Assembly (NCBI GenBank): GCA_028279555.1
Contig: JANQNO010000006.1
Location: forward strand, 181,837 to 245,836
Length of the DNA stretch: 64,000 bases
Direction: 5' to 3'
Source: Sphingorhabdus sp.
Lineage (GTDB): Bacteria > Pseudomonadota > Alphaproteobacteria > Sphingomonadales > Sphingomonadaceae
Shown: positions 34,728 through 43,168 of the stretch, one piece after another
Numbering within the stretch: position 1 is the first letter of the stretch
Layout: every line of letters begins with the position of its first letter
Notes under the pieces: model-generated
The model's database searches: none
What the model was told of the DNA's origin: nothing
The model's input: the letters and a program-made list of their open reading frames with translations, nothing else
Translations under genes and position numbers: made by a program

Positions 34728-35207
34728 ATGTCGAGATTGCTTGCAGCCATTTTTCTGCTCTTCTTCGCGCTCCCGTTGCCGGCCCAGGCACCGCAGTTGA
34801 GCGATGCGGAAATCGATGCCATGATCGAAAAGCAGCGGCGTCAGGTCGCGCTGGACGCGGATGGCTGCCCCAAATATCCCGATACCGAGGATGGCGACGT
34901 TATCATCGTCTGCGGTGAGAGCGAGGAAAGCCGCAGCCAGCGCATCTTCGAGAGTGAATATGACCCCGACGCCATCCATCGCGGCGAGGTGGACACCACG
35001 CGCGCTTCGCAATGTATCGGCACATATCCCGATTGCGGTCACAGGCTCCATGAAATCTATGGTGCCGGTTTTGGCTATGTGAAACCCATGGCTGTCGACT
35101 GGGATGAAACCATGCGCGGCCTTCCAGAACCCGACATGGTGGTGACGAAGGATATGATCGAAGCCGAAAAGAAGGCAGCCGAAGACGCCGACAAACCGCT
35201 TGAATAA
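34728..35207 (+). CDS. Hypothetical exported protein with four cysteines
   Basis: A 159-residue protein with a clear signal peptide (MSRLLAAIFLLFFALPLPAQA) and a strong GGGAGGGAGGG-type ribosome-binding site. The mature part begins with an acidic helix, then GCPKYPDTEDGDVIIVCGESEE, a Cys-pair motif that recurs in small sphingomonad exported proteins as xVVCG, and later CIGTYPDCG. Two disulfides are likely. The C-terminus is acidic and Lys-rich. Function unknown; it sits alone between glpX and hom. Confidence 0.75.
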   Translation: MSRLLAAIFLLFFALPLPAQAPQLSDAEIDAMIEKQRRQVALDADGCPKYPDTEDGDVIIVCGESEESRSQRIFESEYDPDAIHRGEVDTTRASQCIGTYPDCGHRLHEIYGAGFGYVKPMAVDWDETMRGLPEPDMVVTKDMIEAEKKAAEDADKPLE

Positions 35208-35210
35208 TGC

Positions 35211-36512
35211 CTAGCCGCGCAGCAGATGCATGACCATCGGTTCACCGATCAGACTGTCCGAGCCCGCAAGCGCCTGCAGCGTATCGGCAATGGCTTGCTC
35301 TCGACATTCATGGGTAACCATGGCGATGAGGGCGCTGCCATCGGCAACCTCCTTCTGGATCAGGCTTTCGATCGACACGCCAGCATCGCGCATCGCCGCA
35401 GCAATCTCGGCCAGGACGCCGGGACGGTCGGCAACCGTCATCCGCAGATAGACCTGGCCCATCCGGTGCCCCGACGGTGCACGCGGCATTTCCTCCAGAT
35501 CCGCGGCCGCCATCGCAAAGGCCGGACCGGTCTCGCCGCGCGCAATATCGACGATATCCGCAACCACGGCAGATGCCGTCGGCTTGTCGCCGGCACCAGC
35601 GCCCTGAAACAGCAAGCGGCCGGAGAAATTTCCTTCGGCAACAACCGCATTGGTTGCACCCGTGACATGTGCCAGCGGGTGGCTCTTGCTGACCAGCCGC
35701 GGACTGACCCGCTGGAAAAGGCAGGCATCGCCATTCTCGCCATCGATTTCGGCATGACCGATCAGGCGGATCCGGTAGCCCAGCGCCCGTGCCTGCGCGA
35801 TATCGGCGGCGAGAATTTTGCGAATTCCGCGCATCGCCACACCATCAAAATCGAGCTTCGTCCCAAAGCATAGCGACGCCAGGATCGACAGCTTGTGTGC
35901 CGCGTCCACGCCGTCAATGTCGAAAGCCGGATCGGCCTCTGCAAAGCCCTTTGACTGCGCATCTTTAAGCACATCGTCAAAATCGCCGCCCTTTTCCTCC
36001 ATTTCCGAAAGGATATAATTGCAGGTGCCGTTGAGAATGCCATAGACCCGCTCAATACGGTTGGCTGCTGCGCCTTCGCGCAGGCCCTTGATAACCGGAA
36101 TGCCGCCGGCAACCGCGGCTTCATATTTGAATGCCAGCCCCGCTTCTTCGGCAAGCGAGGCCAGTTCCATGCCATGATGCGCGACCATTGCCTTGTTCGC
36201 CGTCACAAAGGCCTTGCCGCGGGCAAGCGCGCCGCGGGCAAGTTCCAGCGCCGGGCCTTCCGATCCGCCAACCAGTTCGACCACGACATCGACATTGTCT
36301 GCAGCCGATAGTGCCGTCATGTCATCGCACCAGCGATAGCCGGACAGATCGACACCCCGGTCTCTTGCCTTGTCGCGCGCCGAAACCGCTACGATTTCGA
36401 TGGCGCGGCCAGCTCGCCGCGCAATCAGCGGCCGGTTCTCTTCGATCAGGCGAATGACGCCCGCGCCAACGGTTCCCAGCCCTGCAAGGGCAATGCGTAG
36501 CGGTCCGGTCAT
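35211..36512 (-). CDS. hom: Homoserine dehydrogenase
   Basis: A 433-residue enzyme: NAD(P)-binding GLGTVGAGVIRL, the catalytic domain with NGTCNYILSEMEEKGGDFDDVLKDAQSKGFAEADP (key parts NGTxNYIL and AExDP), and a C-terminal ACT domain (VADRPGVLAEIAAAMRDAGVSIESLIQ) for allosteric control. It reduces aspartate semialdehyde to homoserine, the branch point to threonine and methionine. ATG at 36512 is chosen as it starts the Rossmann strand; 25 upstream codons add nothing of the family. Confidence 0.95.
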   Translation of the reverse strand: MTGPLRIALAGLGTVGAGVIRLIEENRPLIARRAGRAIEIVAVSARDKARDRGVDLSGYRWCDDMTALSAADNVDVVVELVGGSEGPALELARGALARGKAFVTANKAMVAHHGMELASLAEEAGLAFKYEAAVAGGIPVIKGLREGAAANRIERVYGILNGTCNYILSEMEEKGGDFDDVLKDAQSKGFAEADPAFDIDGVDAAHKLSILASLCFGTKLDFDGVAMRGIRKILAADIAQARALGYRIRLIGHAEIDGENGDACLFQRVSPRLVSKSHPLAHVTGATNAVVAEGNFSGRLLFQGAGAGDKPTASAVVADIVDIARGETGPAFAMAAADLEEMPRAPSGHRMGQVYLRMTVADRPGVLAEIAAAMRDAGVSIESLIQKEVADGSALIAMVTHECREQAIADTLQALAGSDSLIGEPMVMHLLRG

Positions 36513-36649
36513 GCGTGCGAATCTCCCATAGAATCCGGCGTAGGTCAGTGCGCCTAGGCGATAAAACTGGCCAATGCCACCCTTCAAACCGCCTCAATTC
36601 TGCCTTCTTGTGGGAGCAACGATGAAACAAGGCCTACAAAGGAGCGAAT

Positions 36650-37456
36650 GTGTCTCAATCGCCCACAATTCTGATCATGGCTGGCAAGCGCGACGGTAAA
36701 CTCGATCCGTTGGCGGCGCGCGCCGGGGTCAGCCATAAATGCCGGGTGCCCATCTGCGGTAAACCGCTGCTGCAATGGACATTGGAGGCTGCCGGACCCG
36801 CCTTTCCCGATGCCCAGATCCTGATTTCCATCCATGATCCCGATGTCATTGCCGACCTGCCGGCGGTGGAAGAACTGACAGCAGCCGGCCGCCTCAAAAT
36901 GTGTGAAGCACAGGCCGGCATTGTCGAGAGCGTAGAGCATGCTGTGTCCGAAGCAGGCGACGCGGCATTCCCGCTGCTGATAACTACAGCCGACAGTGTC
37001 TTGGCCGAGCCTGGGTTTTTGCGCAATGTGCATGCCGCTGCAATGGCCAACGACAGCGAAGCGTTGATCGTATTGGCGCAGCGCGAAGCCATCGAGGCCG
37101 CGCATCCGGAAGGCCAGAAGAAATTCTACCAGTTTTCCGATATCGCCATTTCGAACTGCAACGCCTTCTGGCTCAGGGATAGGAATGCATTGAAGGCTGC
37201 CGAGGCGTTCCGCCAAGGCGGGCAGTTTGCCAAGCAGAAGGGACGCATTGCCAAAGCTTTCGGCTATTGGAACCTGATCCGTTTCCGCATGGGCTGGTTT
37301 ACGCTGGAGGGCGCATTTGCGGCAATCTCACGCCGCTTTGGCGTGCGGGTGACGCCGTGGCTTGAAAAAGACGGGGCTTTTGCCGTCGATGTCGACAATG
37401 AACGCACCTATGACGTTTCGGAGGCTTTGCTGAAAAAAAGGAAGCTGGCGGCGTAA
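36650..37456 (+). CDS. MobA-like nucleotidyltransferase family protein
   Basis: A 268-residue NTP-transferase. The nucleotide-binding N-terminus reads ILIMAGKRDGKLDPLAARAGVSHKCRVPICGKPLLQWTLEA, a variant of the LAGGxSxRMGxxKxLxxxxGxPLL pattern, and ITTADSVL resembles the metal-binding aspartate region. Substrate unknown; these enzymes link nucleotides to cofactors or sugars. Start is GTG at 36650, 7 bases after AAAGGAG; the overlapping ATG at 36648 is out of frame and stops quickly. It lies divergent from hom. Confidence 0.75.
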   Translation: MSQSPTILIMAGKRDGKLDPLAARAGVSHKCRVPICGKPLLQWTLEAAGPAFPDAQILISIHDPDVIADLPAVEELTAAGRLKMCEAQAGIVESVEHAVSEAGDAAFPLLITTADSVLAEPGFLRNVHAAAMANDSEALIVLAQREAIEAAHPEGQKKFYQFSDIAISNCNAFWLRDRNALKAAEAFRQGGQFAKQKGRIAKAFGYWNLIRFRMGWFTLEGAFAAISRRFGVRVTPWLEKDGAFAVDVDNERTYDVSEALLKKRKLAA

Positions 37457-37465
37457 CCCAGCCTG

Positions 37466-38509
37466 CTAGCCCACAAATTTGACCTCGGTGCGCCAGACGG
37501 TGATCCAGTCGAGCGATCCGCGACAAGCGGGCATCACAGATGCGCCTGAAAGGCGGAATTGACTGCCATCCCAGACATAGGCGGCACTGTCGCCGCAATC
37601 CCCCAGTCCGCGCGACTTGGCATAGCTGAACAGCGTCTGCTCGTCAGGCGTCCATTCGGCGTTGATGAGCATCGGAACCTCTCCGTCTCCGCGCGGTTTC
37701 ACATCAAAAGGCGCATATTCGAATTGCCAGGGGGCACCATTTTCCGATGTCGCAAGATACACCGCGCTTGAGAAATTATAGGCACCGTTGCCGCAGCTGA
37801 TCAGCACCAGAGCGCGGTCGGTATCACCCTGCTTGCCGAGCGGGAATGCGCGGTCTTCGGTCACCCCCATCCGATAGTCAGCGCAGCGGCTTTCTTCGAT
37901 CAAGCCCACAAGTTCCGCCGTGCCGGGAATCTTGCCATCCAGATTGATGCGTTCGGCAGTGATAACCGGCAACTTTCGTTTCCCCGGCTGCGCTGTCCTG
38001 CCGCCGCGCGCAACAATCGCCTGCCGCGTTCCGGTAAGTCCCAGCTTGGAATCCATATAACGCAAGGTGGCGGCAGACCCCTTGAGCGAGAAGCTTGCCA
38101 GCTCCTTGCCGCTGCCATCTTCCACGCGCATCTGCTTGCCCATGGCAATGCCGCGCGCGACCCGCACCGCATCTTGCGAGGTGATTTCGATTTCCTGCTT
38201 GAGCTGGTCGACTGCTCCTGTATCGACAAGCTTGCCGTCGATCATGATCCGGTAGCGGTCGGTGATCGCCTTTAATCCCTGCAGCCGGATCGAGAGCGGC
38301 GCAGCATCGAGGCCAAATCCGCCGTTGCGTTTGCGCGCCAGAACGAGCGATTCAAAATTGCCGAACTTCGCCTCGGGCATGAGGGCGACCGCCTCGCAGC
38401 TGAGCGTATTGTCGCAGCCAGCGACCCAGTCGCCATATTCGCGCGTTTCACCCAATTGCACATCAGCCGAGGCCATCAACGCGGGGAGAAGCGCCGTTGT
38501 CAGCATCAT
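37466..38509 (-). CDS. DUF1176 domain protein (first of tandem pair)
   Basis: A 347-residue exported protein with signal peptide (MLTTALLPALMASADV) and the DUF1176 layout: YGDWVAGCDNTLSCEAVAL near the N-terminus and LGDCGDSAAYVWDGSQFRLSGASVMPACRGSLDWITVWRTEV near the C-terminus. The Cys pairs in both segments are conserved. ATG at 38509 has TAAGG 8 bases upstream; 38515 and longer versions are possible. Function of the family is unknown. It is 75 bases after a paralogue on the same strand. Confidence 0.8.
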   Translation of the reverse strand: MMLTTALLPALMASADVQLGETREYGDWVAGCDNTLSCEAVALMPEAKFGNFESLVLARKRNGGFGLDAAPLSIRLQGLKAITDRYRIMIDGKLVDTGAVDQLKQEIEITSQDAVRVARGIAMGKQMRVEDGSGKELASFSLKGSAATLRYMDSKLGLTGTRQAIVARGGRTAQPGKRKLPVITAERINLDGKIPGTAELVGLIEESRCADYRMGVTEDRAFPLGKQGDTDRALVLISCGNGAYNFSSAVYLATSENGAPWQFEYAPFDVKPRGDGEVPMLINAEWTPDEQTLFSYAKSRGLGDCGDSAAYVWDGSQFRLSGASVMPACRGSLDWITVWRTEVKFVG

Positions 38510-38583
38510 ACTCATAACCTTACTATAGCGGATTAATCCAGTTTTCGCCAGCAATCCGCGAAATCGGAGCTAGTCACTGAAAA

Positions 38584-39693
38584 TCAAGGCGATTCCGAAG
38601 ATGGCGGATCACCATATACGATCCTGGCCCGATACCGCTCTATCCAGTCATTGAGGCCTCGGCATTCGGGCATTTCGTTCCAGTCTGTCAGGCGGAATAA
38701 TTCTCCCTTGGGGTCCCATATCCATGCATAGCTGGTCCCGCAATCGCCAAGACCACGTCCTTTGGCAAAGCCGCCAAGCACTCCGGTTCCCTCATCAAAT
38801 CCGCCACCGGTAACAAGTTCGACCGGAATATCGGACCAGATATCGGTACCGAAGTCATAGCGCGCAGGTTGCGCGCCCGACTTGTCTATAACAAGCGCAA
38901 AACCCGAACCCTGATAGGCGCCCATTGTGCAGGAGACAAACGCCAGCGCATGATCGTCATCAAGCCGGGATATCTCCATCGCGCGCGGGCCGCCATCCTG
39001 CCCCTGCCCCAATTCCCAGCAACCGAACTTGCGCTGCCATTGGCGCGCCTCTTCGCCGGTGAGCTCGAAAGGTGCTTCGCCGCTTTTGCGCGGCGGGATA
39101 TAGTAGGTCGGATAATCTTCGCCCGAATAGACATGATCCGCACCCTTTTCACCCGGCGCCATAACGGCCGTCACCGTGCCCTCGCGCCATTGCTGCGCAT
39201 CGATGAAACGCAGTGCATATTTCAAACCCATTAGCGGATACTCGCCCTGTGTGTTGCCCTCAGCATCGACGAAAGACAGTTTTTCGCCCGCCGCCATCGC
39301 CCGCATGGCTTCAACCGCAACCGGAATATTCCATCGGTTCTCGGCAACATCATGGTAAGGCGATGACGCATCTCTGGCTCGCGCTATTTCCCCGGTTTCT
39401 ATGGTGTGGCCGTCAACCGCAATCGCAGCGGGTATCTTGCTGGACCCTTCCTGCATGCTGGCATCAAATTGCAGAACGCCCAGCAAACCTGCCTTGCCGC
39501 CTTTGCGATAGAGCGAAAGCGTCGGTCCTTCATTGAACTCACCGGATATGCCCAGGATGGAAACGGCCCGGCAGTTGTCACCATTATCGCATCCAACGAC
39601 CCAACCATCGAAGGTTACGCTCATACCCGGAGGGGCGGCCAGCGCCGGCGCAGCGAAGAGTGCGAGTAATGGGAGGAAAGAAAGACTTTTCAT
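38584..39693 (-). CDS. DUF1176 domain protein (second of tandem pair)
   Basis: A 369-residue protein homologous to its neighbour: signal peptide MKSLSFLPLLALFAAPALA, FDGWVVGCDNGDNCRAVSI at the mature N-terminus, LGDCGTSYAWIWDPKGELFRLTDWNEMPECRGLNDWIERYRARIVY at the C-terminus. The order of the conserved cysteines and of GDCG and W-D motifs is identical, so the pair arose by tandem duplication and has since diverged considerably. The upstream gene in the operon is this one. Function unknown. Confidence 0.8.
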   Translation of the reverse strand: MKSLSFLPLLALFAAPALAAPPGMSVTFDGWVVGCDNGDNCRAVSILGISGEFNEGPTLSLYRKGGKAGLLGVLQFDASMQEGSSKIPAAIAVDGHTIETGEIARARDASSPYHDVAENRWNIPVAVEAMRAMAAGEKLSFVDAEGNTQGEYPLMGLKYALRFIDAQQWREGTVTAVMAPGEKGADHVYSGEDYPTYYIPPRKSGEAPFELTGEEARQWQRKFGCWELGQGQDGGPRAMEISRLDDDHALAFVSCTMGAYQGSGFALVIDKSGAQPARYDFGTDIWSDIPVELVTGGGFDEGTGVLGGFAKGRGLGDCGTSYAWIWDPKGELFRLTDWNEMPECRGLNDWIERYRARIVYGDPPSSESP

Positions 39694-39771
39694 AATGGCC
39701 TCTGGAAGTTTGTTGGCGGTAAGACTAGGACGGCGCCAGAAATTGTCAAAGCGAACCAGGGAACAGCATAA

Positions 39772-40641
39772 ATGCGGATAATTGGCGTCATCGGTGCCGG
39801 TCAGATGGGCTCGGGAATTGCGCAGGTCAGCGCAGCTGCCGGTTACAATGTCTATCTTTCAGATCTGAAAATCGAACTGGCCGAAAAGGCCAAGGAAAGC
39901 GTCGCCAAGGCGCTCCGACGCCTCGTCGAAAAGGAAAAGATCGGCGTCAAGGAAGCGGAAACCACCCTGTCGCGGATCGAGCCGGTGGCAAGTTTCGAAC
40001 CGATGGCGCAGGCCGACCTGATCATCGAAGCGGCCACCGAAAAGGAAGAGATCAAACGCAAAATCTTCGAAAGTGCCGGCAAAATCCTCGGTCATCAGGC
40101 GATCCTTGCCTCCAATACCTCCTCGATACCGATTACCCGCATGGCGCAGGCTTCCCCGGATCCAGCGCGCTTCATCGGCATTCATTTCTTCAATCCGGTC
40201 CCGGTGATGGGCCTGATCGAGGTCATCAAGGGGCTGGCTACGTCCGACGAGACGGTGCAGACGGTGCGTGATTATTGTGCCGCGCTCGGCAAGGAGGTTG
40301 TGTTTGCGGAGGATGAACCGGGCTTTGTGGTGAACCGCATCCTGCTACCGATGATCAACGAAGCGGTTTTCGTTCTCGGCCAGGGTACCGCCAATATTCT
40401 CGATATAGACAAGGGCTGCCGGATCGGCCTCAATCACCCGATGGGGCCGCTGGAGCTGGCTGATTTCGTTGGCCTCGACACCTGCCTCGACATCATCATG
40501 GTGCTCTACAATACAACCGGCGACAGCAAATACCGCCCGGCACCGCTACTGGTCAAATATGTCGAGGCTGGCTGGCTGGGCCGAAAGACAGGCCGCGGCT
40601 TTTACGACTATTCGGGCGATGCCCCTGTGCCGACGCGGTGA
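39772..40641 (+). CDS. 3-hydroxybutyryl-CoA dehydrogenase (3-hydroxyacyl-CoA dehydrogenase family)
   Basis: A 289-residue monomeric-type enzyme: NAD-binding [20 protein letters not shown], the catalytic histidine region [20 protein letters not shown], and [23 protein letters not shown]. The C-terminal domain has [19 protein letters not shown]. It oxidises 3-hydroxybutyryl-CoA to acetoacetyl-CoA, in fatty acid or polyhydroxybutyrate metabolism. No clear ribosome-binding site is visible at 39772. Its last 34 bases overlap the convergent SMR gene. Confidence 0.92.
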   Translation: MRIIGVIGAGQMGSGIAQVSAAAGYNVYLSDLKIELAEKAKESVAKALRRLVEKEKIGVKEAETTLSRIEPVASFEPMAQADLIIEAATEKEEIKRKIFESAGKILGHQAILASNTSSIPITRMAQASPDPARFIGIHFFNPVPVMGLIEVIKGLATSDETVQTVRDYCAALGKEVVFAEDEPGFVVNRILLPMINEAVFVLGQGTANILDIDKGCRIGLNHPMGPLELADFVGLDTCLDIIMVLYNTTGDSKYRPAPLLVKYVEAGWLGRKTGRGFYDYSGDAPVPTR

Positions 40642-40976
40642 GCCGCCTCACCTTCAACCGGTGTCATCAGATTCAAACCAATCGCGCCGATTGCTATCAA
40701 TGCGATGCAGCCAATTTGCGCCGTGCTTAAACCCTGCTTGAAAACCAGCCAGCCGATCAGCGTAATGATCGTTATGCCAAAGCCCGCCCAGACGGCATAG
40801 GCAATGCCGACCGGTATGGTCTTGATGGCCAGCGCCAGAAAGGCAAAGCATATCCAGTAGCAAAAAATCGACCCCATACCGATGCCCCAGCGGGCAAAGC
40901 CGTCCGACATCTTCAACAGGCTTGTGCCTATCACCTCGAATATTATGGCAATTGCGAGCAGCAGCCATGCGTTCAT
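40608..40976 (-). CDS. Small multidrug resistance (SMR/EmrE) efflux protein
   Basis: A 122-residue protein with four membrane helices and the essential Glu14 in helix 1 ([12 protein letters not shown]), [21 protein letters not shown] and the [12 protein letters not shown] helix. It exports cationic compounds or guanidinium by proton exchange. About 15 residues at the C-terminus extend over the 3' end of the hydroxyacyl-CoA dehydrogenase gene. It lies 4 bases after the MerR-family regulator on the same strand, so its expression is probably tied to it. Confidence 0.9.
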   Translation of the reverse strand: MNAWLLLAIAIIFEVIGTSLLKMSDGFARWGIGMGSIFCYWICFAFLALAIKTIPVGIAYAVWAGFGITIITLIGWLVFKQGLSTAQIGCIALIAIGAIGLNLMTPVEGEAAHRVGTGASPE

Positions 40977-40980
40977 CTGC

Positions 40981-41820
40981 CTATTCTCCTTTTTGCTTGT
41001 TTGTCCAATAGTCTGGAGCCAACGGCTCGACCTTCCCGCCCTGCGCCAGCCGGGCGGCGGTGGCCAATTTCATGAAATCCCACACCCGTTTGTCAAAACC
41101 GGGATCAGGCTGCCCCTCGCCCGTGCCGGCCCAATTCTCCATGTCATCATACATGCGGGCCGCCCCATTCCACATTTCCGGCGTGTAAATGTCGGCCATC
41201 GGTTTGAGCAGGCCGTACCATTCATCCAAAAAGCCCTGAGCCGTCTCACTGTCCGGCTCGAGCGGCAAGGCTGACGCAATCCGGTCGCCCAAATCCTTCC
41301 ATTGCGCAGCATAGGCCTCCGGATCGAAATCATCCGGCATTGCCTCCCATTTTTCCGCCCATTCAGCCTTTTCTGCCGGGCTGAAATATTTGCTGGTAAC
41401 CTCGGCCCATTCTTTTGGTTCCTGTCTCATCATTTTGTCTCCACTTTCGATGAGCGAGCAGAAAGTCTCTGCGTCGACCGGCTCGCCTCGGTCGATGCGG
41501 GACATGGCAAATTGAATGATGGTTTGCGCCTTCTTGATCTGCGCCGCTTCCTCATCCAGCATTTTGAGCTGCGCCTTCAGCAGGGCGGCAAGATCGACCT
41601 GACGCCCATCGAACAGCTTCTTGATCTGCGCGAGGCTCAGGCCAGCGGATTTAAGCACGGTGATCCGATGCAGCCGCTCCAGCTCCTCCGCGCCATAATA
41701 GCGCGCTCCAGATGCCGTTCGGAGCGGCGATACAAGGCCCCTGGCCTCGTAGAAACGCAGCGCGCGGCTGGTGAGACCGGTTTGCTTGACAACGTCACGA
41801 ATATTCAGCGAATCGTTCAT
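40981..41820 (-). CDS. MerR family regulator with TipAS-like effector domain
   Basis: A 279-residue regulator. The N-terminal MerR domain reads NIRDVVKQTGLTSRALRFYEARGLVSPLRTASGARYYGAEELERLHRITVLKSAGLSL (key parts RxLRFYExxGLVxP and RxYxxEELxRL). After a helix (AALLKAQLKMLDEEAAQIKKAQTII) comes a roughly 140-residue domain that resembles the TipAS antibiotic-binding domain. It likely senses a small molecule, activating or derepressing promoters overlapping a palindrome at 41837. ATG at 41820 begins the family N-terminus. Targets are probably itself, the SMR gene and the epoxide hydrolase. Confidence 0.85.
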   Translation of the reverse strand: MNDSLNIRDVVKQTGLTSRALRFYEARGLVSPLRTASGARYYGAEELERLHRITVLKSAGLSLAQIKKLFDGRQVDLAALLKAQLKMLDEEAAQIKKAQTIIQFAMSRIDRGEPVDAETFCSLIESGDKMMRQEPKEWAEVTSKYFSPAEKAEWAEKWEAMPDDFDPEAYAAQWKDLGDRIASALPLEPDSETAQGFLDEWYGLLKPMADIYTPEMWNGAARMYDDMENWAGTGEGQPDPGFDKRVWDFMKLATAARLAQGGKVEPLAPDYWTNKQKGE

Positions 41821-41836
41821 AGCGCATCTTATGCAT

Positions 41837-41853
41837 GTTGACGCAGCGTCAAC
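41837..41853. promoter_or_regulatory. MerR-type operator, 17-base palindrome
   Basis: GTTGACGC-A-GCGTCAAC is a perfect dyad between the divergent MerR and epoxide hydrolase genes. On the plus strand its TTGACG is a -35 box, with TAATTT after a 19-base spacer, the long spacing typical of MerR-activated promoters (GCTAAT at 17 bases is an alternative). Confidence 0.75.
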
Positions 41854-41923
41854 ATCAAGCGCTAATTTCAAAAGATTGCGCGGACGCGCTTTCGCTGGCA
41901 TCACTTCGGTCAGAGGAGAAAGC

Positions 41924-43063
41924 ATGACAGGCGACATCCGCCCCTTCACCATCGATATCCCCCAGAAGCAACTGGATGACCTGCAGGCGCGCCTCGCCAT
42001 CACGCGCTTTCCCGAAAAGGAGACGGTCGATGACTGGGATCAGGGCATCCCGCTGTCCTATGTGCAGGAGCTGACCCAATATTGGCGCGAGCAATATGAC
42101 TGGCGGCGCTGCGAGAAGGCCTTGAATGCGCTTCCGAATTTCAAAACCGAGATTGATGGCCTCGATATTCATTTCATCCACATACGAAGCGACAACCGGG
42201 ATGCGCGGCCGATCATCATAACACATGGATGGCCGGGCAGCTTCCTCGAATTTGCCGATGTGACCCGGCCGCTCTCCGAAGACTTCCATCTCGTGATCCC
42301 CTCGCTGCCGGGCTATGGATTCTCGGGCAAGCCTGACAAGGCCGGATGGGACATCCCGAAAATAGCAAAGGCCTGGCATACGCTAATGACGCGGCTGGGC
42401 TATAACCGCTGGTTCGCGCAGGGCGGCGATTGGGGTGCGGCTGTTACCGACCGGATCGGCCAGCAAAATCTGGGCGGCTGCGCGGGTATCCATGTGAATA
42501 TGGTGATCGCGCGGCCCGATCCTGCCACCATGGATAGCCTGACGCCGCGTGAGCAGGCGGCGCTGGCGCGCATGGGTTGGTATCGAAACAAGGATAATGG
42601 CTATTCGACGCAGCATGCCACAAGGCCGCAAACCATCGGCTATGGCCTTGCTGACAGCCCGGTGGGGCAGATGGCCTGGATCGTCGAGAAATTCCATGGC
42701 TGGTCGGATTGCGGACATGAAACCAGCGCGGCCAGCATGGGTGGCCATCCGGAAAATGTCTTCTCGCGCGATCATCTACTCGACAATGTCATGCTCTACT
42801 GGCTGAACAATGTCGGCGCATCTTCGGCACGGCTTTATTGGCACAGCTTTGGCGACCGGAATCTCGACAACGTCACAATTCCCGTCGGCGGGACTGTCGC
42901 GCCCTATGAGATTTTCGGACCTTCGCGGCGCTGGGCCGAGCAGCGGATGAAGAATATTGTCTACTGGAATGAGCCTGACGTCGGCGGGCATTTTCTGGCC
43001 ATGGAACGACCGGAGCTTTTCGTGAATGAAGTAAGGGCGGCTTTTGCGTCTATGGAGCTTTGA
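41924..43063 (+). CDS. Epoxide hydrolase with N-terminal EHN domain
   Basis: A 379-residue alpha/beta hydrolase of the microsomal epoxide hydrolase type. The N-terminal EHN domain spans about residues 1-105. The hydrolase core has HGWPGSFLEF (oxyanion site), SLPGYGFSGKP, and the nucleophile in GGDWGA, followed by a C-terminal histidine in GGHFLAMERP. It opens epoxides to diols. The ATG at 41924 follows GAGGAGAA. Divergence from a MerR regulator with a shared operator suggests induction by a xenobiotic or natural epoxide. Confidence 0.92.
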   Translation: MTGDIRPFTIDIPQKQLDDLQARLAITRFPEKETVDDWDQGIPLSYVQELTQYWREQYDWRRCEKALNALPNFKTEIDGLDIHFIHIRSDNRDARPIIITHGWPGSFLEFADVTRPLSEDFHLVIPSLPGYGFSGKPDKAGWDIPKIAKAWHTLMTRLGYNRWFAQGGDWGAAVTDRIGQQNLGGCAGIHVNMVIARPDPATMDSLTPREQAALARMGWYRNKDNGYSTQHATRPQTIGYGLADSPVGQMAWIVEKFHGWSDCGHETSAASMGGHPENVFSRDHLLDNVMLYWLNNVGASSARLYWHSFGDRNLDNVTIPVGGTVAPYEIFGPSRRWAEQRMKNIVYWNEPDVGGHFLAMERPELFVNEVRAAFASMEL

Positions 43064-43080
43064 CCGCGCCCGCTCAACAA

Positions 43081-43154
43081 CCCGTTCATGTCGAGCCAAG
43101 TCGAGACAGGAACGGAAAACAAAGTCGTCTCTCGACTACGCTCCAGATGAACGG
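43081..43154. repeat. Degenerate sphingomonad-type intergenic inverted repeat
   Basis: A left arm CCGTTCATGTCGAG...GTCGAGACAGG faces a right arm TCTCTCGACTACG...GATGAACGG. The arms are imperfect complements separated by about 20 bases. Similar CGTTCGTGTCGAG...GACACGAACGG elements are, to my knowledge, scattered through sphingomonad genomes as non-coding repeats. It fills the gap before the ABC transporter operon and could fold into a long hairpin. No other copy was seen in the window. Confidence 0.55.
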
Positions 43155-43168
43155 ATAGGGTATATTTG

